This document shows positions 18,294 to 26,878 of a DNA stretch of 64,000 nt, piece by piece. The stretch comes from Methylobacterium radiodurans (GTDB lineage: Bacteria > Pseudomonadota > Alphaproteobacteria > Rhizobiales > Beijerinckiaceae). The stretch's first letter is position 1, and each line of letters begins with the position of its first letter. The notes under the pieces are model-generated. The model had not been told where the DNA came from and made no database searches. It saw nothing but the letters and a program-made list of their open reading frames with translations. The position numbers were made by a program, and so were the translations under genes. The DNA is taken from NCBI RefSeq assembly GCF_003173735.1, contig NZ_CP029551.1, forward strand, positions 3,496,001 to 3,560,000, given 5' to 3'.

Positions 18294-18633
18294 CGGGAAG
18301 TGGGCGATCCGCTTCGGGGAAACACCCGGCTTTCGGGTGGCAACGCGTGTCTGGGATGAATGCGGGCGTGATCAAACCGGGGAACCGAAGGCAGCGGCGG
18401 TGGGGGAATCGAGCGGCTGGATAGCACGGAAGGGGAGCGGCCAGGGCATGGACGCACGCCGCACCTCCACCCTTACGCAATCATCGCCGGTCGTCCGCGG
18501 GCCCGGGCTCCGTCCTCACTCGGCAGAATGGCGTCGACCTGCCCCCAGCCATGTCGTCCGCGAGATGACCGGGCGCCGGTGGCGGCATCCCGGTCCTGCA
18601 GGGGCGCCACCCGTGCGGGGGCGGGCAGCAGCC
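18294..18633. other. Intergenic region upstream of the hybrid kinase
   Basis: About 340 bases without a gene I can support. It would hold the promoter of the kinase ending at 14241 and the 3' side of the small proline-rich gene. No repeat or clear promoter was recognised. Confidence 0.4.
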
Positions 18634-18774
18634 TCAGCGACCGTTGATGGGGCCGGGCGGCTGCGGCGCCGGCGGCTCGGTCGGCGGATCGCCCTCGGGC
18701 GGCCCTGTGTCCGGCGGCGGGTCACCGATGGGCGGCAACGGGTCGTCCCCCGGCCGTGGCGTATCCGATTGCAT
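18634..18774 (-). CDS. 46-residue proline-rich protein
   Basis: A small gene from the ATG at 18774 to TGA at 18634, preceded by an AGGGGA ribosome site. The product begins MQSDTPRPGDDPLPPIG and is dominated by Pro, Gly and Asp in a PPxDxGPPEGDPP pattern, ending PGPINGR. It has no hydrophobic segment. Similar acidic proline-rich micro-proteins recur in Methylobacteriaceae, in my recollection, without known function. A sequence close to a sigma-EcfG promoter (GGGAC-N16-CGTT, one mismatch) lies on the minus strand at 18814-18838. It sits in the divergent gap between two kinases. Confidence 0.6.
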   Translation of the reverse strand: MQSDTPRPGDDPLPPIGDPPPDTGPPEGDPPTEPPAPQPPGPINGR

Positions 18775-18938
18775 GGCGTCCCCTTCTCCGCCCCCGTGGC
18801 GGGAGCGGTCGACAACGCGCGACGCTGCCGAACGTCCCGAAGGAGGGAGACCGGCATGCGCCGTGTCGCCGCGTCGCCTGCGGGCGGACGTTGTCTCGAG
18901 CCGGATGGAAAGTTACTGACATCCGTGACGGGGGAGCC

Positions 18939-21353
18939 ATGGACGCGGAGACCGAGAGGCTGCGGCGGCGCGAGCGCGAGCTCGAAGAGCGCGTCGCGAT
19001 GCTGGAGGCCCGGCTAGGTGACGGTCTGCGCCAGCCGGAGCAGGGGCAGCGCACGTCCGCGGCCTCGACCGATCTGCTGTTCACGGCGGCGGAGAAGACC
19101 CGCATGCCGCAGATCATCACCGACCCCAACCTGCCCGACAATCCCATCGTCTTCGCCAACCGGGCGTTCCAGAACCTGTGCGGGTACGACGCCGCCGAGC
19201 TTATCGGACGAAACTGCCGCTTCCTCCAAGGCCGCGACACCGACCCCGCGGACGTGGCCAAGGTTCGCGACGCGGTCGCCGCCCGGCGCGACGTCGTCGT
19301 CGAGATCCTGAATTACCACCGTGACGGAACGTCGTTCATCAACGAGTTGTACATCAGCCCGGTTTTCGATCCGGCGGGACAACTCCGTTACTTTTTCGCG
19401 AGCCAGCTCGACATCACCCGCTTCCGGACAACGGAAGGCATCCTGGCAGAGAGCGAAGCCCGCTACCGGGCGCTGTTCGATGCCGTGGATAGTGGCTTCT
19501 GTGTCGTAGAGATGCGCTTCGACGCAAACGACCGCGCGGTCGATTACCGCTTCGTCGAACTGAACCCCGCCTTCGCGGCGCAGACCGGCCTACACGAAGC
19601 CGCCGGACGCTGGGCGAGCGACCTCGTGCCGAACCTCGAACGCTCCTGGTTCGACACCTACGGCGAGGTCGCCCGCACGGGGCAGCCGGTGCGGTTCGAG
19701 AGCGGCTCCGTTGCGATGGGACGGTACTTCGACGTGCATGCTCTCCGGGTGGGCGAGCCCGAGCAGCATCGGGTCGCCATCCTGTTCAACGACATTACCG
19801 ACCGACGCCGTTTGGAGAACCATCTGGAGGCCACCGCCCAGGAGCGGGCCGACGAGCGCGACATGGTCTGGCGGGCCAGCCGCGACCTCTTCGTGGTCTG
19901 CGGGCTCGACGGAATCTTCCGCAAGGCGAACGCCGCGTGGACCGAATTGCTGGGGTGGGGTGCCGACGAGGTCGTGGGGGCTCGCTTCGATGCCCTCGTA
20001 CATCCCGACGACCTTCCGGAGGCGGCCGCGGCCTTCGAGCGCGTCAGCGGCGGACTCCACCTGCAGGACGTCGACGTGCGCGTCCGGACGAAGGACGGCG
20101 GCTTCCGCTGGATGTCGTGGAACGCCATCCCGCGCGGCGACCACTTCTACGCCGCCGGTCGCGACGTCACCGAGCGCCGGGCTCTTGAGGAGCAGTTGCG
20201 CCAGTCTCAGAAGCTGGAGGCCGTCGGCCAGTTGACGGGCGGCGTCGCCCACGATTTCAACAACCTACTGACAGTCATCAAGTCGTCGACCGACCTGCTG
20301 AAGCGACCCGACCTCGCCGAGGAGCGCCGGATCCGCTACGTCGGCGCCATCTCCGACACCGTCGACCGGGCCGCCAAGCTCACCGGCCAACTGCTTGCCT
20401 TCGCGCGGCGCCAGGCGCTACGGCCCGAGACCTTCGCGGTTGACCGCGCCGTGCTTGCCGTCTCCGACATGGTCGGCACGCTCACGGGATCGCGCGTCCG
20501 GGTCGAGCTCGACCTGCCTGAGGGTGACAGCCTCGACCTGCACGTGAACGCCGACCCGAGCCAGTTCGACACAGCCCTCGTGAACCTCGTCGTCAACGCC
20601 CGCGACGCCATGGACGGCCAAGGGAACCTGCGCATCCGGCTTCGTCGTACGACGGTGATCCCGGCCGTGCGGGCGCACCCGCGCCAGCGTGGGGACTTCG
20701 TGGCGGTCTCGCTCTCCGACACGGGTTCGGGCATCGCCCCGGAGAACCTTGAGCGGATCTTCGAGCCGTTCTTCACGACCAAGACCGTCGGCCAGGGCAC
20801 GGGCCTGGGGCTGAGCCAAGTCTTCGGGTTCGCCAAGCAGTCCGGCGGCGAGATCACCGTCGAAAGCGCGCTCGGCGAGGGCACGACCTTCACCCTCTAC
20901 CTTCCTCGGGTCGCTCCTTCGCACGCCGCCGGGCCGGTCGAGGAGCCGGAGGCGCTCGCCGACGGGCACGGCACCCGGGTCCTCGTCGTGGAGGACAACC
21001 TCGACGTCGGCGCATTCGCCGAGCAGGCGCTTCGCGAACTCGGTTACAACACGGTCTGGGCGGTCGACGCGGAAAGGGCGCTCGCCGAGATCGAACGCGG
21101 CCCCACCCGGTTCGAGGTAGTGTTCTCGGACGTGATGATGCCGGGCATGAACGGCGTCGAGCTCGCGGGGGTGATCCGTCGGCGTCGGCCGGACCTCCCG
21201 GTGGTCCTGACAAGTGGCTACAGCGACGTGCTCGCGGCCGAGGGTACGCACGGCTTCGACCTGCTGCCCAAACCCTACTCAGTCGCCGACCTGTCGCGCA
21301 TCCTCCGCCGTGCCGTCCAGGAGGCGGCCGCGGATCGCCGGGGCCGGACCTAA
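18939..21353 (+). CDS. LOV-domain hybrid histidine kinase (blue-light sensor)
   Basis: An 804-residue soluble hybrid kinase. After a coiled coil (residues 1-25) a LOV domain spans about 50-162 with the flavin-adduct cysteine C93 in GRNCRFLQG, plus the NYHRDGTSF strand and FFASQLDIT end typical of LOV. A second PAS (about 170-290) and third PAS (310-412) follow, then HisKA with H438 ([11 protein letters not shown]), HATPase_c (NARDAMDG, DTGSGIAP, GTGLGLSQV) and a C-terminal receiver with D731 and K778. LOV kinases bind FMN and change autophosphorylation in blue light. The start at 18939 follows a GGGGGAG ribosome site; longer upstream frame is not protein-like. Its receiver has no output domain, so a phosphorelay partner is expected. 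Confidence 0.94.
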   Translation: MDAETERLRRRERELEERVAMLEARLGDGLRQPEQGQRTSAASTDLLFTAAEKTRMPQIITDPNLPDNPIVFANRAFQNLCGYDAAELIGRNCRFLQGRDTDPADVAKVRDAVAARRDVVVEILNYHRDGTSFINELYISPVFDPAGQLRYFFASQLDITRFRTTEGILAESEARYRALFDAVDSGFCVVEMRFDANDRAVDYRFVELNPAFAAQTGLHEAAGRWASDLVPNLERSWFDTYGEVARTGQPVRFESGSVAMGRYFDVHALRVGEPEQHRVAILFNDITDRRRLENHLEATAQERADERDMVWRASRDLFVVCGLDGIFRKANAAWTELLGWGADEVVGARFDALVHPDDLPEAAAAFERVSGGLHLQDVDVRVRTKDGGFRWMSWNAIPRGDHFYAAGRDVTERRALEEQLRQSQKLEAVGQLTGGVAHDFNNLLTVIKSSTDLLKRPDLAEERRIRYVGAISDTVDRAAKLTGQLLAFARRQALRPETFAVDRAVLAVSDMVGTLTGSRVRVELDLPEGDSLDLHVNADPSQFDTALVNLVVNARDAMDGQGNLRIRLRRTTVIPAVRAHPRQRGDFVAVSLSDTGSGIAPENLERIFEPFFTTKTVGQGTGLGLSQVFGFAKQSGGEITVESALGEGTTFTLYLPRVAPSHAAGPVEEPEALADGHGTRVLVVEDNLDVGAFAEQALRELGYNTVWAVDAERALAEIERGPTRFEVVFSDVMMPGMNGVELAGVIRRRRPDLPVVLTSGYSDVLAAEGTHGFDLLPKPYSVADLSRILRRAVQEAAADRRGRT

Positions 21354-21501
21354 CGCGGCACGGGCCGGACGCGGTCCCAGGAGCGCCGTGTCCGATTGCT
21401 TGGCGGGTTTCCCTGTCGGCCCCCGAGGGCGTGAGCGGACGTCAACGTGCGCGGGTCCCGGGGAATGCTCCCCCCGGCCGGCGGATGAGTTTTCGTCGAA
21501 C

Positions 21502-21885
21502 TCAACCGTGCGCCGCCCTGGCCGCCAGCGCCTCGCCGATGGCCTCGTGCAGACGGCTCTCCAGGTAAGGACGGGCGACGAAGGGAATGCCGTCGGGCAG
21601 GTCCCCGGGCCGCGGGGCTACCAGCGCCGAGACGACCACGACGGCCATGTCCGGGCGACGGCGCATCACCTCGCGCGCCAGAGCGAGGCCGTCCATCGGT
21701 CCCGGCATGCGCACGTCGGTGACCACCAGCCCGACCGTATCGTCGAGCCTTTCAAGCGCCTGGGCGGCGTTGCCGGCCTCGACCACGGCATAGCCGTCGG
21801 CCTCCAGGAGGTCGCGGACTTCCAGGCGGCAGAGCATCTCGTCCTCGACAACCAAGGCCGTCGTCACGCTCGGGTTATCCGTCAT
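21502..21885 (-). CDS. Single-domain response regulator with an unusual Lys-to-Arg change
   Basis: A 127-residue stand-alone receiver. The acidic pair is in VVEDE and the phospho-acceptor aspartate in VVTDVRMPG (about residue 57). The usual lysine of the KP motif is replaced: the sequence reads FVARPYLES, so arginine-proline stands in its place. There is no output domain. It lies between the LOV kinase and the HWE kinase, 44 bases downstream of the latter's stop and on the same strand, so it may be the target of one or both. The start MTDNPSVTTALV at 21885 was preferred over one 48 bases further up. Confidence 0.88.
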   Translation of the reverse strand: MTDNPSVTTALVVEDEMLCRLEVRDLLEADGYAVVEAGNAAQALERLDDTVGLVVTDVRMPGPMDGLALAREVMRRRPDMAVVVVSALVAPRPGDLPDGIPFVARPYLESRLHEAIGEALAARAAHG

Positions 21886-21929
21886 GGCAATCGGCAACTG
21901 GTCGCCCGGCCCTTCGTTGCGTCGCACCC

Positions 21930-24900
21930 TCAAGCGACCGCCTGGAAATCGGCCAGCGAGGCCTCGACGACACAGCTCACCCCCTCGGGGCGGTAATCGA
22001 GGGCGAGGCTGGCGTTGACCTGCGCCGTCAGGCCGCGCTCGATCAGGCGCGATCCGAACCCTTTTCGCGATGGCGGCACCACCGGCGGGCCGCCGCGCTC
22101 GATCCAGGCGATGCGAAGCCGTGGCGCGTCCTCCGTCCCGACCAGCGACGCGTTCACCGCGACCTCGCCGTCCGGCACCGACAGCGCGCCGTACTTGACC
22201 GCGTTCGTCGTCAGTTCGTGCAGGGTCAGCGCCAGGGATAGCGCGGCCTTGCCGCCGATCTCCACGTCCGGCCCGGCGAACTCGACGCGCCGACCGGCCG
22301 ATTCCTGCACGCCGACGCCCTCCCGGACCACGGCCGAAAGGGAGGCGCTCTCCGCGGCGCCGCCGAGGAGCACGTCGTGCGCCTTGCCGAGCGCGACCAG
22401 CCGGCTGCCCAGGACGTCACGCGCCGCGTCGATGTCGGTGGCGCCGCGCAGGGTCGATGCGGCGATGGCCTGCACCATCGCCAACAGGTTCTTCATGCGG
22501 TGGGAGAGTTCTTGGTTGAGCAGCTCCTGCCGTTCCTCGGACCGACGGCGGGCATCGATGTCGGCCACGGCGACGACCGCACCGACCCTCTTCCCAGCCT
22601 CGTTGCGCATCGGCGCACCCGCGATCTCGATCCAGAGGCGGCTGCCGTCGCCGCGCTGGTACTCGCATCGCATCTCGGCGTGCTCGACCCCCTCCCGGAT
22701 GAGGCGGCTCAGCGGGTACTCCTCCGGTGCGACCCGGCGGCCGTCCTCGTGGAAGGCGACCCACTCGCCGTAGCTGTCGGCGTCGGGCGAGGGCAGGACC
22801 GGATGGCGAAAAATCTCCTCCAGCCGCCGGTTCCCTCCGACGATGCGACCGGAGGGCGCCTCCGCGAACAGGATGCCGACCGGCACCGTGTCCAGCACCG
22901 CCCTGAGCGTCGCCTCGCTGGCTTGCAGCGCCTGGCGCGCCCGCTTCTGCTCCGTGAGGTCGCGGGTGACGGTGCCGTAGCCGAGCCTGCGCCCATCCGC
23001 ACCGCGCACGGGGAAGAGATTGTAGAGGACGGGCACCGCCGCACCGGTGACTACGTGCCGGAAGTGCAGCTCGCTCTCCCAGAAGCCGTCCCGCTCGACC
23101 GCCGGCAGCACCTCGTCGAGGACCCGCGCGCGCTCCTCCGGCGCGAAATAGTCCACGATGGGCATGGCTCGCGCCGCGGCGAGATCGGCTAGGCCGATGA
23201 GGCGCCGGCCGGCCTCGTTGACGAAGTCGACGCTCCCGTCGGGAGCCGCCAGGCCGATGAAGTCCTGGCTCTGCTCGACCAGGGCGGCGAGGCGGCGCGT
23301 CTCGGCGTCGGCCCGGCGCTGGTCCCCGACGTCGACCAGCACCGTCACCGCGGCCTGGATCGCGCCCTCGGCGTCGCGCACCGGACCGCTCGACACCTCC
23401 AGGAGGCGCACCTCGCCCGTCTCGGTGTTGCGATAGCGCATCTCCTCGCCGCGCACCGTCTCGCCGTTCCGCAGGGCGCGCAGGGTCGGGTAGTCCGCCG
23501 GCTCGTACCGGCGACCGTCTGGGTGAAGGGCGCCGTAGGAGACGTATCGGGCGTCGCCCTCCGTCCCGAGCCCGTGCCCGAGGATCTCCTCGGCCTTGGC
23601 GTTGAGCGACGACGGCATGCCGGCCTCGGTCCCAGCAATGGAGATGCCGACCGGGGCTTGGCGGAAAATCGCCTCCAGCAGGCCGCGCTCCAGCTCGAAC
23701 CGCCGCTCGCTCTCGCGCAAGGCGTCCTCGGCCCGCTTGCGTTCGCTCAGGTCGAGCATCGCGCCGATCATGCGGCAGGCCCGGCCGTCGTCGTCGCGCA
23801 GGACGTAGCCTCGGTCGAGCACGTGCGCGTAGGAGCCGTCCGCACGGCGGAAGCGGTACTCGTCCGACCAGGCCGTGCCGGCGCCGTCGATGACCGCGTG
23901 GATCGAGGCGTCGATCCGTGCCCGGTCGTCGGGATGGATCTGCGCGATCCACCAGTCGCCGGTCGGCTCGACGGCCTCGGAGACGTGGCCGTAGGCCTCG
24001 GTGAGGGCCTCGTTCCAGAGCACGTGGTTGGCGGCGAGGTTCCAGTCCCAGATCGCGTCGTTGGTGGCCCGGGCCGCCAGCCGATAGCGGTCCTGGCTCT
24101 CCTGCAGGCGGACGGCGCTTTCCTTCTGCTCCGTCCGGTCGCGCAGGATCTTCACGTACCCGATGGCCGCGCCGGCCTCGTCGCGCAGCACCATCATCTC
24201 GCCGTTGGCCCAGAAGCGGCTGCCGTCCTTGCGCAGGTGCCAGCGCTCGTCGATGCCCCGACCTTCCTCCAGGGCGGACTGCATCTCCATGTCCGGGATG
24301 CCGTCGCGCCGGTCCTCGGGGGTAAAGAACGCGTCGGCGGGCTTCCCGCACATCTCCTCGGGTCGCCATCCGAGGATCTTGGTCGCGCCGGCGTTCCAGT
24401 CCGTGACCTTGCCGTCGAGGTCGAGCAGGACGATGGCGTAGTCGTGCGCGCTGTCGAACACGGCGCGTCGGCGGTACTCCGTCCGGGCGGCCGCCCGGGT
24501 GGCGGCGAACTCGCCCGCCTCGGCGAGACCGGAGGCGGCGGAGCCGGCGAAGACGCCGAGGACCTGCAGGTCACCGTCGGCGAAGGCGTCCGGGCAGCTC
24601 GACTGCAGCTTCAGCACGCCGACCACCACGCCGCCGCGCCGCACCGGCGCCAGCAGGCAGGACCGCATCCGTAGGCGCTCCGCGATATCCCGCTCGGCCC
24701 GATGGTCACGGCGGACGTCGGGGACGCGGAGCGGCGCGTCGTCGAGGAAGCAGGCGCCCGCGAGGCTTCCCCGGATCGGGAGGCGCAGGCCGAGATGCTG
24801 CGCGAGCCCGTCCGTCACGGTGCGGTAGACCAGGGAATCCCCGTCGCGGATCTCGACCGCCCCGGCCTCGGCGGTGGGGACGGCGCGCATCGCGCCCGCC

Positions 24901-25511
24901 AGCACGGCGCGGAAGCTCGCTTCGAGGTCGCCGCCGGCCGCCGCGACCCCTGCCAGGGCCACCGCGACGGCCTCGCCCTGGCGCCCGGCGCGGTCACGGT
25001 CGGCGAGCGACCGGCGCAGCACGAGCTGGTCCATGACCTGTCGGGCGAGCGCCTCCAGATCATCGATCTGCTCCGGGGAGAGGCCGCCCGGACGGGGACG
25101 GTGGTCGATCACGCACAGGCTGCCGAGCACGTGGCCCTCGGGCGTGCGCAGCGGCGCGCCAGCATAGAAGCGCAGGTGCGGCTCGCCGGTCACCAGCGGG
25201 TTGTCCCGGGTGCGGGGGTCGAGCGTCAGGTCCGGGATCTGCAGGACGCCGGGCTCGGTGAGGACGAACTTGCACACCGAGCGGTCCAGGTCGGTCTCGC
25301 AGGGCGGGAAGCCGGCGCGCGCCTTGAACCATTGGCGGTCACGGTCGACCAGGCTGACCAGGGCGACGGGTGCGCCGCAGAGGCGGCGGGCGAGGTGGAC
25401 GATGTCGTCGAAGCCCCGCTCGGGCGGCGTGTCGAGGACGTCGAACGCGCCGAGTGCGGCGAGGCGCGCCTCATCCTCGACGGAGGGGCGGTTCAGGAAT
25501 TCGAGGTTCAC
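21930..25511 (-). CDS. HWE-family sensor histidine kinase with two GAF and five PAS domains
   Basis: A 1193-residue soluble kinase. GAF domains lie at about 20-165 and 185-335, then about five PAS domains from 345 to 975. The kinase core is of the HWE type: SHRMKNLLAM carries the phospho-acceptor histidine, the N box is LHELTTNAVKYGALS and the characteristic W-x-E appears as WIERGG. There is no receiver. The start is GTG at 25511, chosen because GTGA overlaps the stop of the Crp gene upstream; the open frame continues far upstream only as a shadow. HWE kinases often feed general-stress or light pathways in Rhizobiales. Two of its PAS domains are close copies of those in the kinase at 14241. 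Confidence 0.93.
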   Translation of the reverse strand: MNLEFLNRPSVEDEARLAALGAFDVLDTPPERGFDDIVHLARRLCGAPVALVSLVDRDRQWFKARAGFPPCETDLDRSVCKFVLTEPGVLQIPDLTLDPRTRDNPLVTGEPHLRFYAGAPLRTPEGHVLGSLCVIDHRPRPGGLSPEQIDDLEALARQVMDQLVLRRSLADRDRAGRQGEAVAVALAGVAAAGGDLEASFRAVLAGAMRAVPTAEAGAVEIRDGDSLVYRTVTDGLAQHLGLRLPIRGSLAGACFLDDAPLRVPDVRRDHRAERDIAERLRMRSCLLAPVRRGGVVVGVLKLQSSCPDAFADGDLQVLGVFAGSAASGLAEAGEFAATRAAARTEYRRRAVFDSAHDYAIVLLDLDGKVTDWNAGATKILGWRPEEMCGKPADAFFTPEDRRDGIPDMEMQSALEEGRGIDERWHLRKDGSRFWANGEMMVLRDEAGAAIGYVKILRDRTEQKESAVRLQESQDRYRLAARATNDAIWDWNLAANHVLWNEALTEAYGHVSEAVEPTGDWWIAQIHPDDRARIDASIHAVIDGAGTAWSDEYRFRRADGSYAHVLDRGYVLRDDDGRACRMIGAMLDLSERKRAEDALRESERRFELERGLLEAIFRQAPVGISIAGTEAGMPSSLNAKAEEILGHGLGTEGDARYVSYGALHPDGRRYEPADYPTLRALRNGETVRGEEMRYRNTETGEVRLLEVSSGPVRDAEGAIQAAVTVLVDVGDQRRADAETRRLAALVEQSQDFIGLAAPDGSVDFVNEAGRRLIGLADLAAARAMPIVDYFAPEERARVLDEVLPAVERDGFWESELHFRHVVTGAAVPVLYNLFPVRGADGRRLGYGTVTRDLTEQKRARQALQASEATLRAVLDTVPVGILFAEAPSGRIVGGNRRLEEIFRHPVLPSPDADSYGEWVAFHEDGRRVAPEEYPLSRLIREGVEHAEMRCEYQRGDGSRLWIEIAGAPMRNEAGKRVGAVVAVADIDARRRSEERQELLNQELSHRMKNLLAMVQAIAASTLRGATDIDAARDVLGSRLVALGKAHDVLLGGAAESASLSAVVREGVGVQESAGRRVEFAGPDVEIGGKAALSLALTLHELTTNAVKYGALSVPDGEVAVNASLVGTEDAPRLRIAWIERGGPPVVPPSRKGFGSRLIERGLTAQVNASLALDYRPEGVSCVVEASLADFQAVA

Positions 25512-26323
25512 GGAGCCATCTCCCGGAGCGTGACCGCGGGAGAAGGCGGCTTGAGCCTGTCCGGCTCGCTGGCGTCGACGGCGACCATCCGGCCCCCCGG
25601 GGCGTAGACGGCCCCGAGAACCTCGGCGAAGTGGTGCCGCACCGCGGCGTGGCACTCGCACGAGGCCGCCTCGGCCCGCGCCCGGTCCGGAAGCGTCAAC
25701 CGCCGATGGCCGATCTCGATCAAGCCGTCCCGCCGCAGGCGCCCCAGCACCTCTGTGAGGTAGGCGCGCCGTACCCCGAGCATGTCGGCCAGGACCTCGT
25801 GGGTCACCGGCAGGTCGGGCGTCCCCAGCCTGTCCTGCAGGGTCAGGAGCCAGCGCAGGCAGCGTCGTTCGATGGTGTGGGCGGCGTTGCAGGCGACCGA
25901 TTGCAGCACCTGCGCCAGCAGGCAGTCGGCGTAGCGCACGAACAGGTCGCGAACGGTCTTCGAGGTGTGCTTGGCCTCGGCCAAGCGGTCGGCGTCGATG
26001 CGGATGGCCGGGCCGGCGACCTGCACGACCGCCTGCCCGAACGCCGGCAGGTAGCCCTGGCTGACCACGCCGCCGATGGCCCCCTCCCGACCGACGGTGG
26101 CGGTCTCGACCGACTTGCCGTCCTGAAGCGGCACCACCAGCGTCACGACGCAGCCCTGGGCTGGGAAGGTGACGTGGCTGACGTCGTCGCCGGCCCGGAA
26201 CAGCACATCGCCCCGCCCCACCTCGCGCCGTTCGGCATGCGGTGCCAGGAGCGCTCGGTCGGTGTCGTCGAGGGCTTCGAGCAGCAGGTTGCCGTCGAGG
26301 GAGCGTAGGGGGGATCTGTTCAC
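25508..26323 (-). CDS. Crp/Fnr-family transcriptional regulator
   Basis: A 271-residue regulator. The cyclic-nucleotide-binding-like beta roll covers about residues 20-140 (GRGDVLFRAGDDVSHVTFPAQG, VGREGAIGGV), followed by the dimer helix and a winged helix with recognition region THEVLADMLGVRRAYLTEV (about 175-195). No FNR cysteine cluster is visible. The final 70 residues extend beyond the usual family end and contain CECHAAVRHH. Its stop overlaps the GTG of the HWE kinase by four bases, so regulator and kinase are made together. A 57-base piece of this gene is duplicated at 30818-30874. Confidence 0.92.
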   Translation of the reverse strand: MNRSPLRSLDGNLLLEALDDTDRALLAPHAERREVGRGDVLFRAGDDVSHVTFPAQGCVVTLVVPLQDGKSVETATVGREGAIGGVVSQGYLPAFGQAVVQVAGPAIRIDADRLAEAKHTSKTVRDLFVRYADCLLAQVLQSVACNAAHTIERRCLRWLLTLQDRLGTPDLPVTHEVLADMLGVRRAYLTEVLGRLRRDGLIEIGHRRLTLPDRARAEAASCECHAAVRHHFAEVLGAVYAPGGRMVAVDASEPDRLKPPSPAVTLREMAP

Positions 26324-26878
26324 GGGATTTCGTCGGTCGGCGGCAATCGGGTTGTCCAGTAGCGGACTTCCCGGCGCAAAGATGTCCGTTACCTGACAAG
26401 TTCGCGTGATGCGGTGCCCGGCGAGCCAAATTTTCTCGGACGACGCGAGCGGCCGGGAACAGCGGGCTCCAGCGGTTCACTCTCCGCATCGGGGATGGTC
26501 TGCGGGTGGGTGCCTGCCATCGTCCGGGACAGCGCTTCCCACAGCGCTTGCGGACTGCCGTCGTCGCTACATGTCGTAGGCGGCGGCCCGGTCACGGTCA
26601 CGTTCGAGCAGCGGAAGGTGGCAAAGGAGGACCTGCCCGAGGACAACCTCTTCAATGCGGAACTTTGGGTCGGCTATCAAACAGCTGCGCGTCGGCACGG
26701 TCAGCAGCCGCAAGGCGGTGACGTTGGTGATGCTGATCGCAGGGTTCACGGCACGCGCTGCATCCGCCCTACAAGCGAGGCCGTGAGGACTTCTACGACG
26801 TCCGCTTCCTGCGTCGAAGCGGACGACGAAGGCCGCGGTTTGAAGGGGCTGCTATGGGTCAGGAGTATGCGGTCATGC
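26324..26878. other. Intergenic region with gene debris
   Basis: About 555 bases in which several short frames exist but none has protein character. It holds an 81-base repeat at 26785-26865. The crp promoter should lie at its left edge; an AGCGGAC/GTCCG inverted motif is visible near 26359-26392. Confidence 0.5.
26785..26865. repeat. 81-nt dispersed repeat, copy A
   Basis: It aligns without gaps to 30890-30970, with 12 mismatches in 81 (about 85% identity). It contains a perfect 9-bp stem, GTCCGCTTC/GAAGCGGAC, around a 7-base loop, and ends with the invariant GCTATGGGTCAGGAG. No frame is conserved, so it behaves as a noncoding repeat or remnant. Confidence 0.7.
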
